DNA of 64,000 nucleotides from an uncultured Dysgonomonas sp. Lineage in GTDB: Bacteria > Bacteroidota > Bacteroidia > Bacteroidales > Dysgonomonadaceae. Positions within the stretch are counted from its first letter, which is position 1. Each line of letters begins with the position of its first letter. The notes under the pieces were generated by a model that saw only the letters and a program-made list of their open reading frames with translations, did no database searches and was not told the origin of the DNA. Of this stretch, positions 43,571 to 53,022 are shown piece after piece. The stretch is taken from assembly GCA_900556485.1 (NCBI GenBank), contig USOX01000003.1, positions 140,863 to 204,862 on the forward strand. The letters run 5' to 3'. Both the position numbers and the translations under genes were made by a program.

Positions 43571-44050
43571 ATGAAAATACGGGTAGGTTTCGGATATGAC
43601 GTACATAAACTAGCCGAAGACAGGGAATTATGGCTTGGCGGAATTAAAATAGAACACACAAAAGGATTGCTAGGACATTCGGATGCTGATGTGTTGATCC
43701 ATGCGATATGTGATGCTTTGTTAGGAGCTGCTAATCTCCGCGATATAGGTTTTCACTTTCCGGATACAGCAGGAGAATTCAAGAATATAGATAGTAAAAT
43801 ACTTTTAAAGAGAACTTTAGAAGTTATTACAGAAAAAGGATACAAGGTTGGTAACATAGACGCTACCATATGCGCCGAACGCCCTAAAATTAATCCACAT
43901 ATACCACAAATGCAACTAGTGATGGCTGATATACTACAGATATCGACTGACGATATATCTATCAAAGCTACAACCTCTGAAAAGATGGGATTTGTTGGGC
44001 GTGAAGAAGGTTTTGCAGCATATGCTGTTGCGTTAATAGAAAGTATATAA
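43571..44050 (+). CDS. ispF: 2-C-methyl-D-erythritol 2,4-cyclodiphosphate synthase IspF
   Basis: This 159-aa enzyme of the MEP isoprenoid pathway makes the cyclic diphosphate from CDP-ME 2-phosphate. The zinc-binding signature GYDVHKL (Asp and His) lies at residues 8-14, and LGHSDADVLIHAICDALLGA at about 34-53. FHFPDT and the C-terminal IKATTSEKMGFVGREEG are also conserved. It has normal length and starts at the ATG at 43571. mnmD follows after nine bases, so the two are probably one operon. Other MEP genes are not in the window. Confidence 0.97.
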   Translation: MKIRVGFGYDVHKLAEDRELWLGGIKIEHTKGLLGHSDADVLIHAICDALLGAANLRDIGFHFPDTAGEFKNIDSKILLKRTLEVITEKGYKVGNIDATICAERPKINPHIPQMQLVMADILQISTDDISIKATTSEKMGFVGREEGFAAYAVALIESI

Positions 44051-44059
44051 TAGCATTAA

Positions 44060-44737
44060 ATGAGTAGAATGCCAAAAATAGAGCTTACAGCAGACGGATC
44101 GCATACGCTTTTTGTTCCTGAACTTGATGAACACTATCATTCGGTAAACGGCGCTGTACAAGAATCTACTCATATATTTATCAATACCGGATTACATCAT
44201 TGCAACAAGGAGAATATACATATCTTCGAAGTTGGGTTTGGAACCGGATTAAATGCATTCTTAACTCTTACGGACACAAAAAACTCCGATAAATCAATAA
44301 CTTATACAAGTATAGAAGCTTATCCCCTACCCGACTCTATTATTCATAATCTGAACTATACACAGGGTTATACCGATGAGGATAAAGAGCTGTTTTATAG
44401 ACTTCATAAGGCAGAGTGGGATACGACAATACCTATAACTACGAGCTTCGACCTACGAAAAATAAAGGCTGATTTCTCTCAGTTCGACTTCTCTAGTATA
44501 TATGAGCCTGTAGATCTAATCTATTTTGATGCTTTTGCCCCTGATAAGCAACCTGATATATGGTCGCAAGAAATATTCGATAATCTTTACAGCGTCTCCA
44601 ATTCTGAAGCTATATTGGTTACATATTGCGCAAAAGGGAGTATCCGCCGCATGATGCAGCAAGCAGGATTTAAAGTAGAACGCCTACCCGGCCCTCCGGG
44701 AAAAAGGGAGATGCTAAGAGCAACAAAGCCATTATAA
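44060..44737 (+). CDS. mnmD: tRNA 5-methylaminomethyl-2-thiouridine methyltransferase (MnmD)
   Basis: This 225-aa protein corresponds to the methyltransferase half of MnmC, which completes mnm5s2U34 in tRNA wobble positions. It has the SAM-binding motif IFEVGFGTGLNAFLTL (about residues 55-70), the acidic DLIYFDAFAPDKQPDIWS segment and the C-terminal RLPGPPGKREMLRA motif. It lacks the FAD-dependent oxidase domain of fused MnmC, as is usual in Bacteroidetes. It overlaps no neighbour, but lies nine bases behind ispF and is probably co-transcribed. After it comes an 829-base gap with a riboswitch. Confidence 0.93.
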   Translation: MSRMPKIELTADGSHTLFVPELDEHYHSVNGAVQESTHIFINTGLHHCNKENIHIFEVGFGTGLNAFLTLTDTKNSDKSITYTSIEAYPLPDSIIHNLNYTQGYTDEDKELFYRLHKAEWDTTIPITTSFDLRKIKADFSQFDFSSIYEPVDLIYFDAFAPDKQPDIWSQEIFDNLYSVSNSEAILVTYCAKGSIRRMMQQAGFKVERLPGPPGKREMLRATKPL

Positions 44738-44879
44738 ATTATATGCCAAAAACAAAATTCCTATATTGACCTAATTATCATTCTAATTATAAAACAGACA
44801 AGTAGGGAACACTTTAAGAGAAAACTCTGAATTTTCTGAACGAAAAGCTTCTATTTATCAAATTATTCTATACCTTTAC
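44738..44879. other. Start of the 829-base gene-free gap
   Basis: This AT-rich stretch between mnmD and the riboswitch holds no frame of note. A promoter for the riboswitch transcript should be here, but I see no clean -7 box. Confidence 0.4.
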
Positions 44880-45135
44880 AATCAGATTGGTGTTACATAG
44901 TCCGCTTTCTTCGGATGAGTAATGAAAAGGGAATCAGGTGTAAATCCTGAACAGTCGCGCTGCTGTAAACTCCACCAAAGTCTTTAAGCAACACTCAAGA
45001 CCACTGTTTTGATGAAAGCTATTAGCCTTAGCTGATAGTTGTTAGCAGGAAAAGCTAAAAGCCAACGCCTATAAGCTAACTAAAAACGGGAAGGATGCTT
45101 AAAAGACGGAGTAAAGTCAGAAGACCTGCCAACGA
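44880..45135 (+). promoter_or_regulatory. Cobalamin riboswitch, apparently without a target gene
   Basis: The order of conserved blocks matches the adenosylcobalamin aptamer: TTGGTGTTAC, then AAAAGGGAATCAGGTG, AAATCCTGAACAGTCGCG, CTGCTGTAA, and the B12 box AGTCAGAAGACCTGCC at its end (45115-45130). The stretch from about 45013 to 45085 contains TAGCTGATAGTTGTTAGC and a facing AGCTAAAAGCC unit. These look like a dispersed repeat enlarging a peripheral stem. No btuB, cob or receptor gene follows within 430 bases. Confidence 0.85.
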
Positions 45136-45411
45136 AAAATATCCATATCCTTCGCGAAAAGGGAAATGGAAGATTAGATTTTAAACAAGTAATTTTTTTA
45201 GTGTATTTAATGCCTTTTGGTAGGGATTTATATATTCATAAATCTGTATCTCATGGCTAATTCTAGTGCATTATTTCAAAGAATAAGTATCTATTGAAAT
45301 GTGCAGAATATAAATATCTACAATACAACAAAATAGGAAAAAGTTGTTTTTAATTTACAATTTATTATAAAATAAGTCATTAATTCGTTTAATTGTATAG
45401 GTAAGTTTCCT
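45136..45411. other. Gene-free stretch after the riboswitch
   Basis: A weak hairpin (CCATATCCTT facing AAGGGAAATGG, 45142-45170) may be part of an expression platform. A 16-codon frame from 45210 is the only start nearby and looks random. Nothing else is seen. Confidence 0.4.
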
Positions 45412-45511
45412 TAAATTTGATGCTAGAAAACTTCTAAGGGGGATGAAGTTTCCCCTTAGAAGAACACAAATCTATAATCTCTTGCGTAAACAGATAAAAT
45501 ACAGGAGATTA
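45412..45511 (+). promoter_or_regulatory. -7 box and structured leader of the PEPCK-like gene
   Basis: TAAATTTG at 45412-45419 matches the -7 consensus. Just after the predicted start comes a near-perfect hairpin, CTTCTAAGGGG (45431-45441) with CCCCTTAGAAG (45452-45462). Then ATAATCTC and GAGATTAT (about 45473-45511) enclose a second loop. Neither has a T tract, so they look like leader structure and not a terminator. Confidence 0.45.
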
Positions 45512-45566
45512 TATACGTATGTACAAACAGGTCAAGAAAGAATATTAATAACAAATAAAAAACAAC

Positions 45567-47297
45567 ATGTTACAAGAATTTACGTTAGGAGAAGGTAAAG
45601 CAATTATCAACTTCACATTAAAATTTTGCGATACACGTCAGAAGATACTTAACAGTTATGGTTTCAAAAGAGTAATTGAAGCATTCATCAAAAAAATAAA
45701 AAAGGATGAGGTAATTATCTACAATTACTACATGAAAGAATTCAAAACTGAAGAGGATTTTGAAAAAACGCTTATCGAAGCTTTTAAATTGCTAACTGTT
45801 TGCAATCCAGACGAAGTTCAGAATGTACATAACAAATATGCTATCTTCTTCAATGATAAAGACTACTTCATCGAACTGATAGAATTACTATACAGCTACT
45901 GGCGCAGCCTCGAACGTTATACTATCGTTCACAACAGCACAGTGGGTAACGGGCTGCAGAATGTGCGGTTTATGCAAGCAAATGAGCTATTCAACGAGCT
46001 TGTGATATCTATCTACCGCCGCATAGAAGAAACAGTTATGGGATATGAGCATAAAGTATACCGTCAATTAAATGCCGGATCGAATGCAGCCCTCACACTG
46101 AGCGATATTAAATGGAATTGTCCGGTAGAATATAATGGTTTATCTGCCATTCCGTTTATTACATCAGTAATATTCAGACCTCCATTTATCTCATATACAA
46201 AGAGAAATACACGCGATGGTATTTTCCAGGAACACCAAACTAATCCTTTAGAGAATATAGGACTTAACGAAGACGATTGGTTCTTATTCCCTGCAAAAGT
46301 GGGTAATATGTTGACGTTCGTTTATTTCCATAAAGATTTTATGGTACATGGTTTCTCTTTATCTAACCTTTTCGAACTGGCTAAAGAGAATGAATATGTT
46401 GGTAAGAAACCGGATATTATTTATGTATTCGGATACGAAGACGGATATGAAGAAAAACGCACATTCTATTATAAAGACAAGAAAAACGACATCCTGATTG
46501 GTTATGCAAACCACTGTGACGATATAGACTACTTTGGATATATGAAGAAAATGTTGCTTACACTACACAATGTGAAGCAAATGGAAAATGGTTGTTTACC
46601 TATACACGGAGCAATGGTGAATATTGCACTCAAAAATGGAAAAGAGGCAAACATTATTATCATGGGCGACAGTGGCGCAGGGAAATCAGAAAGCCTTGAA
46701 GCATTCCGCTCACTGAACGAAACATATATTCGCCACATGCGTATTATCTTCGATGATATGGGATATCTCAAAAAAGAAGAAGATGGTACTATTAAAGGAT
46801 ACGGAACCGAAATCGGAGCCTTTGTGCGTATCGACGACCTTGATCCTACCTATGCTTTCGAACAGCTGGAAAGAGGTATCTATACCAATCCTGATAAAGT
46901 AAATGCACGTATTACTATACCTGCTGCAACATACGACATTATCATGAAAGGTTACAAGGTAGATTATTTCCTTTATGCAAATAACTACGCTGATGTTGAT
47001 AAGAAGATCAAATTCTTTACCGATCTGGATGAAGCTATCACTGTATTCGAAGCAGGAGCACGTAAGGCTAAAGGAACAACAACTGAAAAGGGACTTGTTA
47101 CTTCATACTTTGCAAATCCATTCGGACCTGTACAAGAACAAGAAGTAGCAGGAAAGCTTATCAAGCAATTCTTCACTGACATGAATGATAATGGTGTAAA
47201 AATAGGTGAAATCCATACATCTCTAGCTATCGAAGGACGTACAAAAGATGGTCCTCGCGAAGCGGCAGAAGAATTGTTTACACTAATAAACGAGTAA
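45567..47297 (+). CDS. PEPCK-like P-loop protein of unknown function
   Basis: This 576-aa cytoplasmic protein has a P-loop GDSGAGKS at residues 367-374 and a nearby acidic strand IIFDDMGYLKKEEDG that could bind metal. The C-terminal part (GARKAKGTTTEKGLV, then SYFANPFGP) follows the pattern seen at the end of ATP-type phosphoenolpyruvate carboxykinases. The first 180 residues are helical and unlike any PEPCK, and the usual substrate residues are not evident, so it is unlikely to be a plain carboxykinase. HPr kinase-like or protein kinase activity is possible. It lies 81 bases before ppc in the same direction, suggesting a role in PEP/oxaloacetate control. This is inference from context. Confidence 0.7.
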   Translation: MLQEFTLGEGKAIINFTLKFCDTRQKILNSYGFKRVIEAFIKKIKKDEVIIYNYYMKEFKTEEDFEKTLIEAFKLLTVCNPDEVQNVHNKYAIFFNDKDYFIELIELLYSYWRSLERYTIVHNSTVGNGLQNVRFMQANELFNELVISIYRRIEETVMGYEHKVYRQLNAGSNAALTLSDIKWNCPVEYNGLSAIPFITSVIFRPPFISYTKRNTRDGIFQEHQTNPLENIGLNEDDWFLFPAKVGNMLTFVYFHKDFMVHGFSLSNLFELAKENEYVGKKPDIIYVFGYEDGYEEKRTFYYKDKKNDILIGYANHCDDIDYFGYMKKMLLTLHNVKQMENGCLPIHGAMVNIALKNGKEANIIIMGDSGAGKSESLEAFRSLNETYIRHMRIIFDDMGYLKKEEDGTIKGYGTEIGAFVRIDDLDPTYAFEQLERGIYTNPDKVNARITIPAATYDIIMKGYKVDYFLYANNYADVDKKIKFFTDLDEAITVFEAGARKAKGTTTEKGLVTSYFANPFGPVQEQEVAGKLIKQFFTDMNDNGVKIGEIHTSLAIEGRTKDGPREAAEELFTLINE

Positions 47298-47305
47298 TAT
47301 AAAAA

Positions 47306-47339
47306 CGGGACTGTAAAAAGAATATTTGAACAGTCCCTG
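47306..47339 (+). repeat. Hairpin between the PEPCK-like gene and ppc
   Basis: GGGACTGT and ACAGTCCC pair across a 15-base loop. There is no strong T tract, so it may be a weak terminator, an attenuator or an mRNA-processing site. Confidence 0.6.
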
Positions 47340-47378
47340 TTGAAAACTGTTTAAAATACAACTAATAAAAATAAAAGT

Positions 47379-50018
47379 ATGAACAGTATACCACAATCTC
47401 TAATGCACAACAATATCAAGCTACTGGGCGATCTGCTGGGTAAAACCATCGGAGAAGCCAAAGGGCAGGATATGGTAGATCTTATTGAAACAATACGCAG
47501 GCTGTCAAAAGCCTCGCATAACGGGGACTTAGAGGCACACAAATCGCTGGTAAAAACGCTCGAGAATCTGAAAGATGAAGAATTTTTACCTGTAGCCCGA
47601 TCATTCAATCAGTTTCTGAATCTTACCAATACGGCAGAACAGTATAACAGTGTTTCGCCACATGCACAAGGAGCAGAAAACCCGGTTGATTTTCCTGCAA
47701 TATATGCAAAGCTAAAAGATGCTAACCTTAGCGATAAAGAAATAGTAGATGCCATACAAAATATCTCTATCGACTTGGTACTGACAGCGCATCCAACAGA
47801 AATAAACAGGCGCTCGCTGATTAATAATCTCAATCAGGTAGACCATTGTCTGGCAATGCTCGACCACGACGACTTAGCCGATCATCACAAAGTACAGATA
47901 ATGAAGCGATTGAAACAGCTTATCGCTCAATATTGGTACACTGACGAAATACGCCAAAACCGCCCTACTCCTAACGAAGAAGCTAAATGGGGATATGAAG
48001 TTGTTGAAAATAGTTTGTGGGCAGCCGTTCCGACATATATACGTGAACTTGACGAGCAATTGAAAAATACTATAGGATACAGTTTCCCTGTAGATGCCCG
48101 TCCGATACATTTCTCTTCGTGGATGGGTGGCGACCGCGACGGAAATCCGAATGTAACAGCAAAGGTTACAAAAGATGTGCTTCTGGACAGCCGCAAAAGA
48201 GCTGCAAAGCTTTTCCTTTCGGATATAGAAGTATTGGTAAAAGAACTGTCTATGGCTGCCTGTACCACTGAATTCAGGGATTATATAGGCAACTACGATG
48301 TACAAGAACCATATCGTGAACTAGCCAAAAAGCTTCGCAGTCAACTGAAAGCAACCGGCATCTATCTGGATATGCTTATAGACGGAAAGCATCCTGATAT
48401 AACCGAAGATGTAATTCTTCACAACGAGCAGTTGTGGAATCCATTATATGAGTGCTACAAGTCGCTTGTGGCATGTAATATGGAAATAATAGCAAATGAT
48501 AAGTTATTGGATACCCTGCGCCGTATACGTTGTTTCGGAATGACTCTTACTCAACTCGATATACGTCAGGAAAGCACAGTCCATACAGAAGCATTGGGCG
48601 AAATAACCCGTTATCTGGGATTGGGCGACTACGAAACATGGTCGGAAGAAGATAAACAAGCTTTCCTTATAAAGGAACTCAATTCGAAGCGCCCATTAGT
48701 GCCAAACAACTGGCAACCAAGTCCGCAAACAAAAGAATTGCTTGATACTTGCAAAGTCATCGCAGAAACTCCGGCAGGTGTAATACCTACCTATGTGATT
48801 TCAATGACACGTACTCCTTCGGATATATTAGCAGTATATTTGCTACTGAAAGAAGCTGAATGCCCTTATACATTGCCTGTAACACCATTGTTCGAAACAC
48901 TTAACGACTTGAACAATGCAAATGATATAATGAAACAGCTTTTCAATATCAGTTGGTATAAAGGTGTCATCGGCAACAAGCAAATGATAATGATCGGCTA
49001 CTCCGACTCTGCCAAAGATGCCGGTTCACTTGCAGCCGGATGGGCTCAATACAGAGCACAGGAAGCTTTGATAAAGACTTGTCAGGACAATGCAATTGCT
49101 TTGACTCTATTCCACGGACGTGGAGGTACAGTTGGACGTGGGGGCGGCCCTGCCAAAGTGGCTTTATTTTCTCAGCCTCCGGGATCATTAAAGGACGGTC
49201 TGCGAGTAACAGAACAAGGAGAAATGATCCGTTTCAAACTTGGGTTACCTGATCTGGCAATAAAAACATTGTCGCTGTATACAGATGCAATACTCGAAGC
49301 CAATCTGCTTCCTCCTCCTGCACCAAAGCAAGAATGGAGAGATCTAATGGATGAGTTAGCCGAAATATCTCGTAACAGTTATCAGGGGCTTGTACATCAG
49401 GATCCGGACTTTATTCCATATTTCTATCAAGCAACGCCCGAAGCTGAATTAGCCCGTCTGCCTCTTGGCTCACGTCCGGCAAAACGCCGTCCGAACGGAG
49501 GTGTAGAAAGCTTACGTGCTATACCTTGGATCTTTGGATGGACACAAAACAGGCTGATGCTTCCTGCATGGCTTGGAGCCGGCGAAGCATTACAACATGC
49601 TATAGATAATGGTCAAATCGATGTACTGAAATCAATGTACAAAGACTGGCCATTCTTCGGAACCCGTATCAGTATGCTGGAAATGGTATTTGCTAAAGCG
49701 GATTCGCGGATGTCGGAATATTATGATGAACGCCTGATTGAAGAAAACCTGCAAAAAATAGGTACTAAGCTGAGAATACAGCTAGAGAGCGATATAAAAA
49801 CCATCTTACGTATATCTCAGGATGAATACCTTATGGAAGGACTTCCTGATATAGCAGAGAATATCGCAATGCGTAATATATATACCAATCCGTTAAACTT
49901 GCTTCAGGTAGAACTACTTCACCGTACACGTAAGGATGAAAGCCATAGTTCGGAGCTTGAGCTTGCATTAATGATCACTATATCAGGTATTGCAGCAGGT
50001 ATGAGAAATACCGGTTGA
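47379..50018 (+). CDS. ppc: Phosphoenolpyruvate carboxylase
   Basis: This 879-aa enzyme carboxylates PEP to oxaloacetate, replenishing the reductive branch to succinate. Active-site motifs are [13 protein letters not shown] (catalytic His), [52 protein letters not shown] and the [14 protein letters not shown] segment. The protein ends in MRNTG, the conserved C-terminal residues of the family. Length is normal. It follows the PEPCK-like gene and has a long-stem terminator downstream. Many Bacteroidales rely on PEPCK for this step, so carrying ppc is worth noting but not unique. Confidence 0.97.
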   Translation: MNSIPQSLMHNNIKLLGDLLGKTIGEAKGQDMVDLIETIRRLSKASHNGDLEAHKSLVKTLENLKDEEFLPVARSFNQFLNLTNTAEQYNSVSPHAQGAENPVDFPAIYAKLKDANLSDKEIVDAIQNISIDLVLTAHPTEINRRSLINNLNQVDHCLAMLDHDDLADHHKVQIMKRLKQLIAQYWYTDEIRQNRPTPNEEAKWGYEVVENSLWAAVPTYIRELDEQLKNTIGYSFPVDARPIHFSSWMGGDRDGNPNVTAKVTKDVLLDSRKRAAKLFLSDIEVLVKELSMAACTTEFRDYIGNYDVQEPYRELAKKLRSQLKATGIYLDMLIDGKHPDITEDVILHNEQLWNPLYECYKSLVACNMEIIANDKLLDTLRRIRCFGMTLTQLDIRQESTVHTEALGEITRYLGLGDYETWSEEDKQAFLIKELNSKRPLVPNNWQPSPQTKELLDTCKVIAETPAGVIPTYVISMTRTPSDILAVYLLLKEAECPYTLPVTPLFETLNDLNNANDIMKQLFNISWYKGVIGNKQMIMIGYSDSAKDAGSLAAGWAQYRAQEALIKTCQDNAIALTLFHGRGGTVGRGGGPAKVALFSQPPGSLKDGLRVTEQGEMIRFKLGLPDLAIKTLSLYTDAILEANLLPPPAPKQEWRDLMDELAEISRNSYQGLVHQDPDFIPYFYQATPEAELARLPLGSRPAKRRPNGGVESLRAIPWIFGWTQNRLMLPAWLGAGEALQHAIDNGQIDVLKSMYKDWPFFGTRISMLEMVFAKADSRMSEYYDERLIEENLQKIGTKLRIQLESDIKTILRISQDEYLMEGLPDIAENIAMRNIYTNPLNLLQVELLHRTRKDESHSSELELALMITISGIAAGMRNTG

Positions 50019-50042
50019 TAACCAGATTTAATAATAATGTAA

Positions 50043-50111
50043 AAAACTCATAAAATACCCGCTCTGTTATATTTTATATATATATAAAAGCTTGGTATTT
50101 TATGGGTTTTT
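50043..50111 (+). terminator. Hairpin terminator of ppc
   Basis: ACTCATAAAATACC and GGTATTTTATGGGT form a stem of about 14 base pairs with one mismatch across a long AT-rich loop, followed by TTTTT. It lies 25 bases after the ppc stop codon. Confidence 0.75.
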
Positions 50112-50145
50112 AGTTAAATTCGTATGATAACAAAAAGATCATTCT

Positions 50146-51369
50146 ATGCAATACAAAGTTACTGGCCCCAAACTGATAAATTCAATAATACAACTTCCGG
50201 CATCAAAGAGTATAAGTAACAGGGCTCTTATCTTAAATTCACTGAGTTACAGCCCATTCGAAATAAAAAACTTATCCGATTGCGACGATACCAATGTAAT
50301 GGTCGAGGCTTTCCGTACCGAAAGTAATCTTATAGATGTTAAAGCTGCCGGAACTTCGATGCGTTTCCTTACTGCGTTTCTAGCCATAACTCCCGGAGAA
50401 TGGATTATTACAGGAACCGAAAGGATGAAAGAACGCCCCATATATACATTGGTAGATGCCTTAATTTTGCTAGGGGCTCGCATCGAATACCTTGGAAAAA
50501 CGGGATATCCTCCTTTGCAAATTAAAGGAACAGCACTGGAAGGAGGCGATATTTTCCTGGCAGGAGATGTTAGTTCTCAATTTATTTCGGCTCTGCTAAT
50601 GATTGCTCCAACAATGAGCAAGGGGTTGACTATTCATCTGGAAGGTGATGTTATTTCGATACCATATATTAAGCTCACACTGGGCATGATGGCTCAGTAC
50701 GGAGTAAAAACACATTGGGACGATAAAGTAATAAAAATACATCCAGAAGAATATAAGCCGACTAATTATGTGGTAGAATCGGATTGGTCAGCAGCGTCTT
50801 ATTGGTACGAAATGATGGCTTTATCTAATGAAGCCAAACTGGAACTAAAAGGTTTATTTAAAAATAGCATGCAAGGAGACTCCAAAGTCGCTGAATTATT
50901 TTTAGACTTAGGAGTAAACACAGAATTTACGGATGATGGTGTGCTACTTACCAAGACAAGCAGAAAGACTAAAAAACTGTTCCACAACTTCATTAACGAG
51001 CCTGATTTGGCACAAACCTTCGTGGTAACGTGCTGCATGATGAACATACCTTTCTTATTTACAGGGCTGCAAAGCCTGAAAATAAAGGAAACAGACCGGA
51101 TAGAAGCACTCAAAGCAGAAATGAAGAAGCTAGGTTATGTTATACATGACAGCAAAGACAGTATTCTGGAATGGAATGGCGAACGTTGCGATCCCGAACC
51201 TAATGCTGTAATCAAAACATATGAAGATCACCGTATGGCAATGGCTTTTGCCCCTGCTGCAATCAAACTTGGAAGCATCGAGATCGCAGAACCAAAAGTA
51301 GTAACAAAGTCATATCCTAAATATTGGAACGATTTGAAATTGGTCGGTTTTAAGATCGAAGAGAAATAG
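50146..51369 (+). CDS. aroA: 3-phosphoshikimate 1-carboxyvinyltransferase (EPSP synthase)
   Basis: This 407-aa shikimate pathway enzyme joins PEP and shikimate 3-phosphate. The motif LPASKSISNRALILNSLS lies near residues 18-35. Further conserved stretches are AAGTSMRFLTAFLA, SSQFISALLMIAP, KETDRIEALKAEMKKLG and YEDHRMAMAFAPAA. It is slightly shorter than E. coli AroA, as is common in Bacteroidetes. It has PEP chemistry in common with ppc just upstream, although a terminator lies between the two genes. It ends at a bidirectional terminator facing mgtE. Confidence 0.96.
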   Translation: MQYKVTGPKLINSIIQLPASKSISNRALILNSLSYSPFEIKNLSDCDDTNVMVEAFRTESNLIDVKAAGTSMRFLTAFLAITPGEWIITGTERMKERPIYTLVDALILLGARIEYLGKTGYPPLQIKGTALEGGDIFLAGDVSSQFISALLMIAPTMSKGLTIHLEGDVISIPYIKLTLGMMAQYGVKTHWDDKVIKIHPEEYKPTNYVVESDWSAASYWYEMMALSNEAKLELKGLFKNSMQGDSKVAELFLDLGVNTEFTDDGVLLTKTSRKTKKLFHNFINEPDLAQTFVVTCCMMNIPFLFTGLQSLKIKETDRIEALKAEMKKLGYVIHDSKDSILEWNGERCDPEPNAVIKTYEDHRMAMAFAPAAIKLGSIEIAEPKVVTKSYPKYWNDLKLVGFKIEEK

Positions 51370-51400
51370 TAACTAGTATACTAGTTTAACTCGCATAATA

Positions 51401-51435
51401 GAAAGAGCCATATTTTGATAAAATATGGCTCTTTC
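51401..51435. terminator. Bidirectional terminator between aroA and mgtE
   Basis: GAAAGAGCCATATTTT and AAAATATGGCTCTTTC form a perfect 16-base-pair stem around GAT. It serves two convergent genes. Confidence 0.88.
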
Positions 51436-51456
51436 CTATTTAATAGTTAATTAACA

Positions 51457-52848
51457 TCATCCATGCATCAAAGGTCCAAATATCCAACTGGCAATAGTAA
51501 GGTAAATTATCAAGCCTGTAACATCGACTATTGTTGCTACAAACGGCGCAGAAGATGTAGCAGGATCAGCTCCTAAACGACGCAGAATAAACGGCAGCAT
51601 TGAACCTATAAGCGATCCCCATGCAACAATACCTATCAATGCCAGCGAAACTGTAGAACCGACCATTATCCAATGTTCGCCATATAAATCGGGAAAAATC
51701 TGATGCCACACATATATACGCATAAAGCCAATAATTCCTAAGATAATACCCAGACTTAGCCCGGATACCACTTCGCGGCGAAATACCCGCCACCAATCTT
51801 TCAACCGCACTTCTCCTGTTGCCATTGCCTGAATAACAAGCGTTGAAGCCTGCGAACCACTGTTACCTCCACTCGAAATCATCAAAGGAAGAAATAGTGC
51901 CAGAACTATCACCTGAGCTAACTGTTCTTCGTAATACTGCATAACAGATGCAGTAAGTAGCTCTCCAATAAATAGAACGATAAGCCATCCGGCACGTTTC
52001 CATATCAATTTATATATAGGTAGATCGAGATATGGTTCGTCGAGAGCTGATATACCTCCCATTCGTTGCATATCTTCCGAATACTCTTCGTCTGCTACCC
52101 AAAGCATATCATCTATGGTAACAATACCAAGCAAGATACCTTGCGAATCAATTACCGGAAGCGCCACCCGGTTGTTCATCTTAAATATCTTAATACCTTC
52201 TTCCACCGGATCAAGAGCATTAAGGTATATGAGACGATGATCCATCAAATCGGAAATAGAAGTATTAGGATCACTTACCAGTAATTCCCTAATTCGTAAG
52301 TCATCGATAAGTACCCCTTGCTCATCCAAAATGTAAATAACATCAATAGTTTCCGTATTTTTTCCATTCTGGCGAATATATGCCAATGTCTGCCCAACAG
52401 TATAATCCTTTGTTATAGCCAGAAAGTCGGGGGTCATCAAACGCCCTATGCTATCTTCGGGGTATGATAATAATGTAAATACTTCCTTCCTGTCTTCGGG
52501 TGAAAGGAGGGAAACCAAACGATGCAGTTGTTCCTGGTCTTTCAGCTCTCCAAAGAATGAAGTCCGGTCGTCGGGAGGAAGTCCATTCAATATTTCGGAT
52601 ATCTTCTGTCCCGGAAGTTTCTTAATTACACGCTCCTGCGTAGGTACATCCAGAATACGGAATACATTTATAGCTCTTTTCAGGCTTAATGTATCTATGA
52701 GTAACGAAGCGTATTCGGGTAACTCGTCAATCAGGTCTTCTACATCGGAAATGTTTAGATTGTCTAGAAATTCGCGAAGATTGTTAATATCTCCTGCCTC
52801 AACCAGTAATTTGGTTTCTTCTGTTAGTAGTTCTACTGTCGCTTTCAT
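51457..52848 (-). CDS. mgtE: Magnesium transporter MgtE
   Basis: This 463-aa inner-membrane Mg2+ channel has an N-terminal helical MgtE_N domain (residues about 20-130), a CBS pair (about 135-260) and five transmembrane helices at the C-terminus. Visible marks are LPPDDRTSFFGEL, the CBS stretch GRLMTPDFLAITKDYTVG and the pore signature PLMISSGGNSGSQASTLVIQ. GADPATSSAPFVATIVDVTG is near the end. Cytosolic Mg2+ bound at the CBS domains closes the channel in studied members. It has its own -7 box with a leader of about 130 bases and is convergent with aroA. Confidence 0.96.
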   Translation of the reverse strand: MKATVELLTEETKLLVEAGDINNLREFLDNLNISDVEDLIDELPEYASLLIDTLSLKRAINVFRILDVPTQERVIKKLPGQKISEILNGLPPDDRTSFFGELKDQEQLHRLVSLLSPEDRKEVFTLLSYPEDSIGRLMTPDFLAITKDYTVGQTLAYIRQNGKNTETIDVIYILDEQGVLIDDLRIRELLVSDPNTSISDLMDHRLIYLNALDPVEEGIKIFKMNNRVALPVIDSQGILLGIVTIDDMLWVADEEYSEDMQRMGGISALDEPYLDLPIYKLIWKRAGWLIVLFIGELLTASVMQYYEEQLAQVIVLALFLPLMISSGGNSGSQASTLVIQAMATGEVRLKDWWRVFRREVVSGLSLGIILGIIGFMRIYVWHQIFPDLYGEHWIMVGSTVSLALIGIVAWGSLIGSMLPFILRRLGADPATSSAPFVATIVDVTGLIIYLTIASWIFGPLMHG

Positions 52849-52995
52849 CCATGTCGTTTAATTTAGAAGTGAATATTACAAAACAAACTCACGCCGAGTT
52901 ATGTTTTGGGATGAACTGACATTTGCTGTTTACGGATAATCCAATATTATCGTCAACGTTTTCTTATCCCTTTCGCTAAATGTGGCGCAAAGGTA
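52849..52995 (-). promoter_or_regulatory. -7 box and long leader of mgtE
   Basis: On the minus strand TACCTTTG (52995-52988) matches the -7 consensus. It implies a leader of about 130 bases before the ATG at 52848. Within it, AACTC/GAGTT near 52885-52908 and GATAAT/ATTATC near 52934-52952 can pair. I cannot identify it with a known magnesium riboswitch. Confidence 0.4.
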
Positions 52996-53022
52996 AGATT
53001 TTTAGTTCGAAAAACAGATTCC

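Noticed and set aside
45210..45260. A short frame after the riboswitch, tested as its target
   Set aside because: Only 16 codons, with no hydrophobic or family features.
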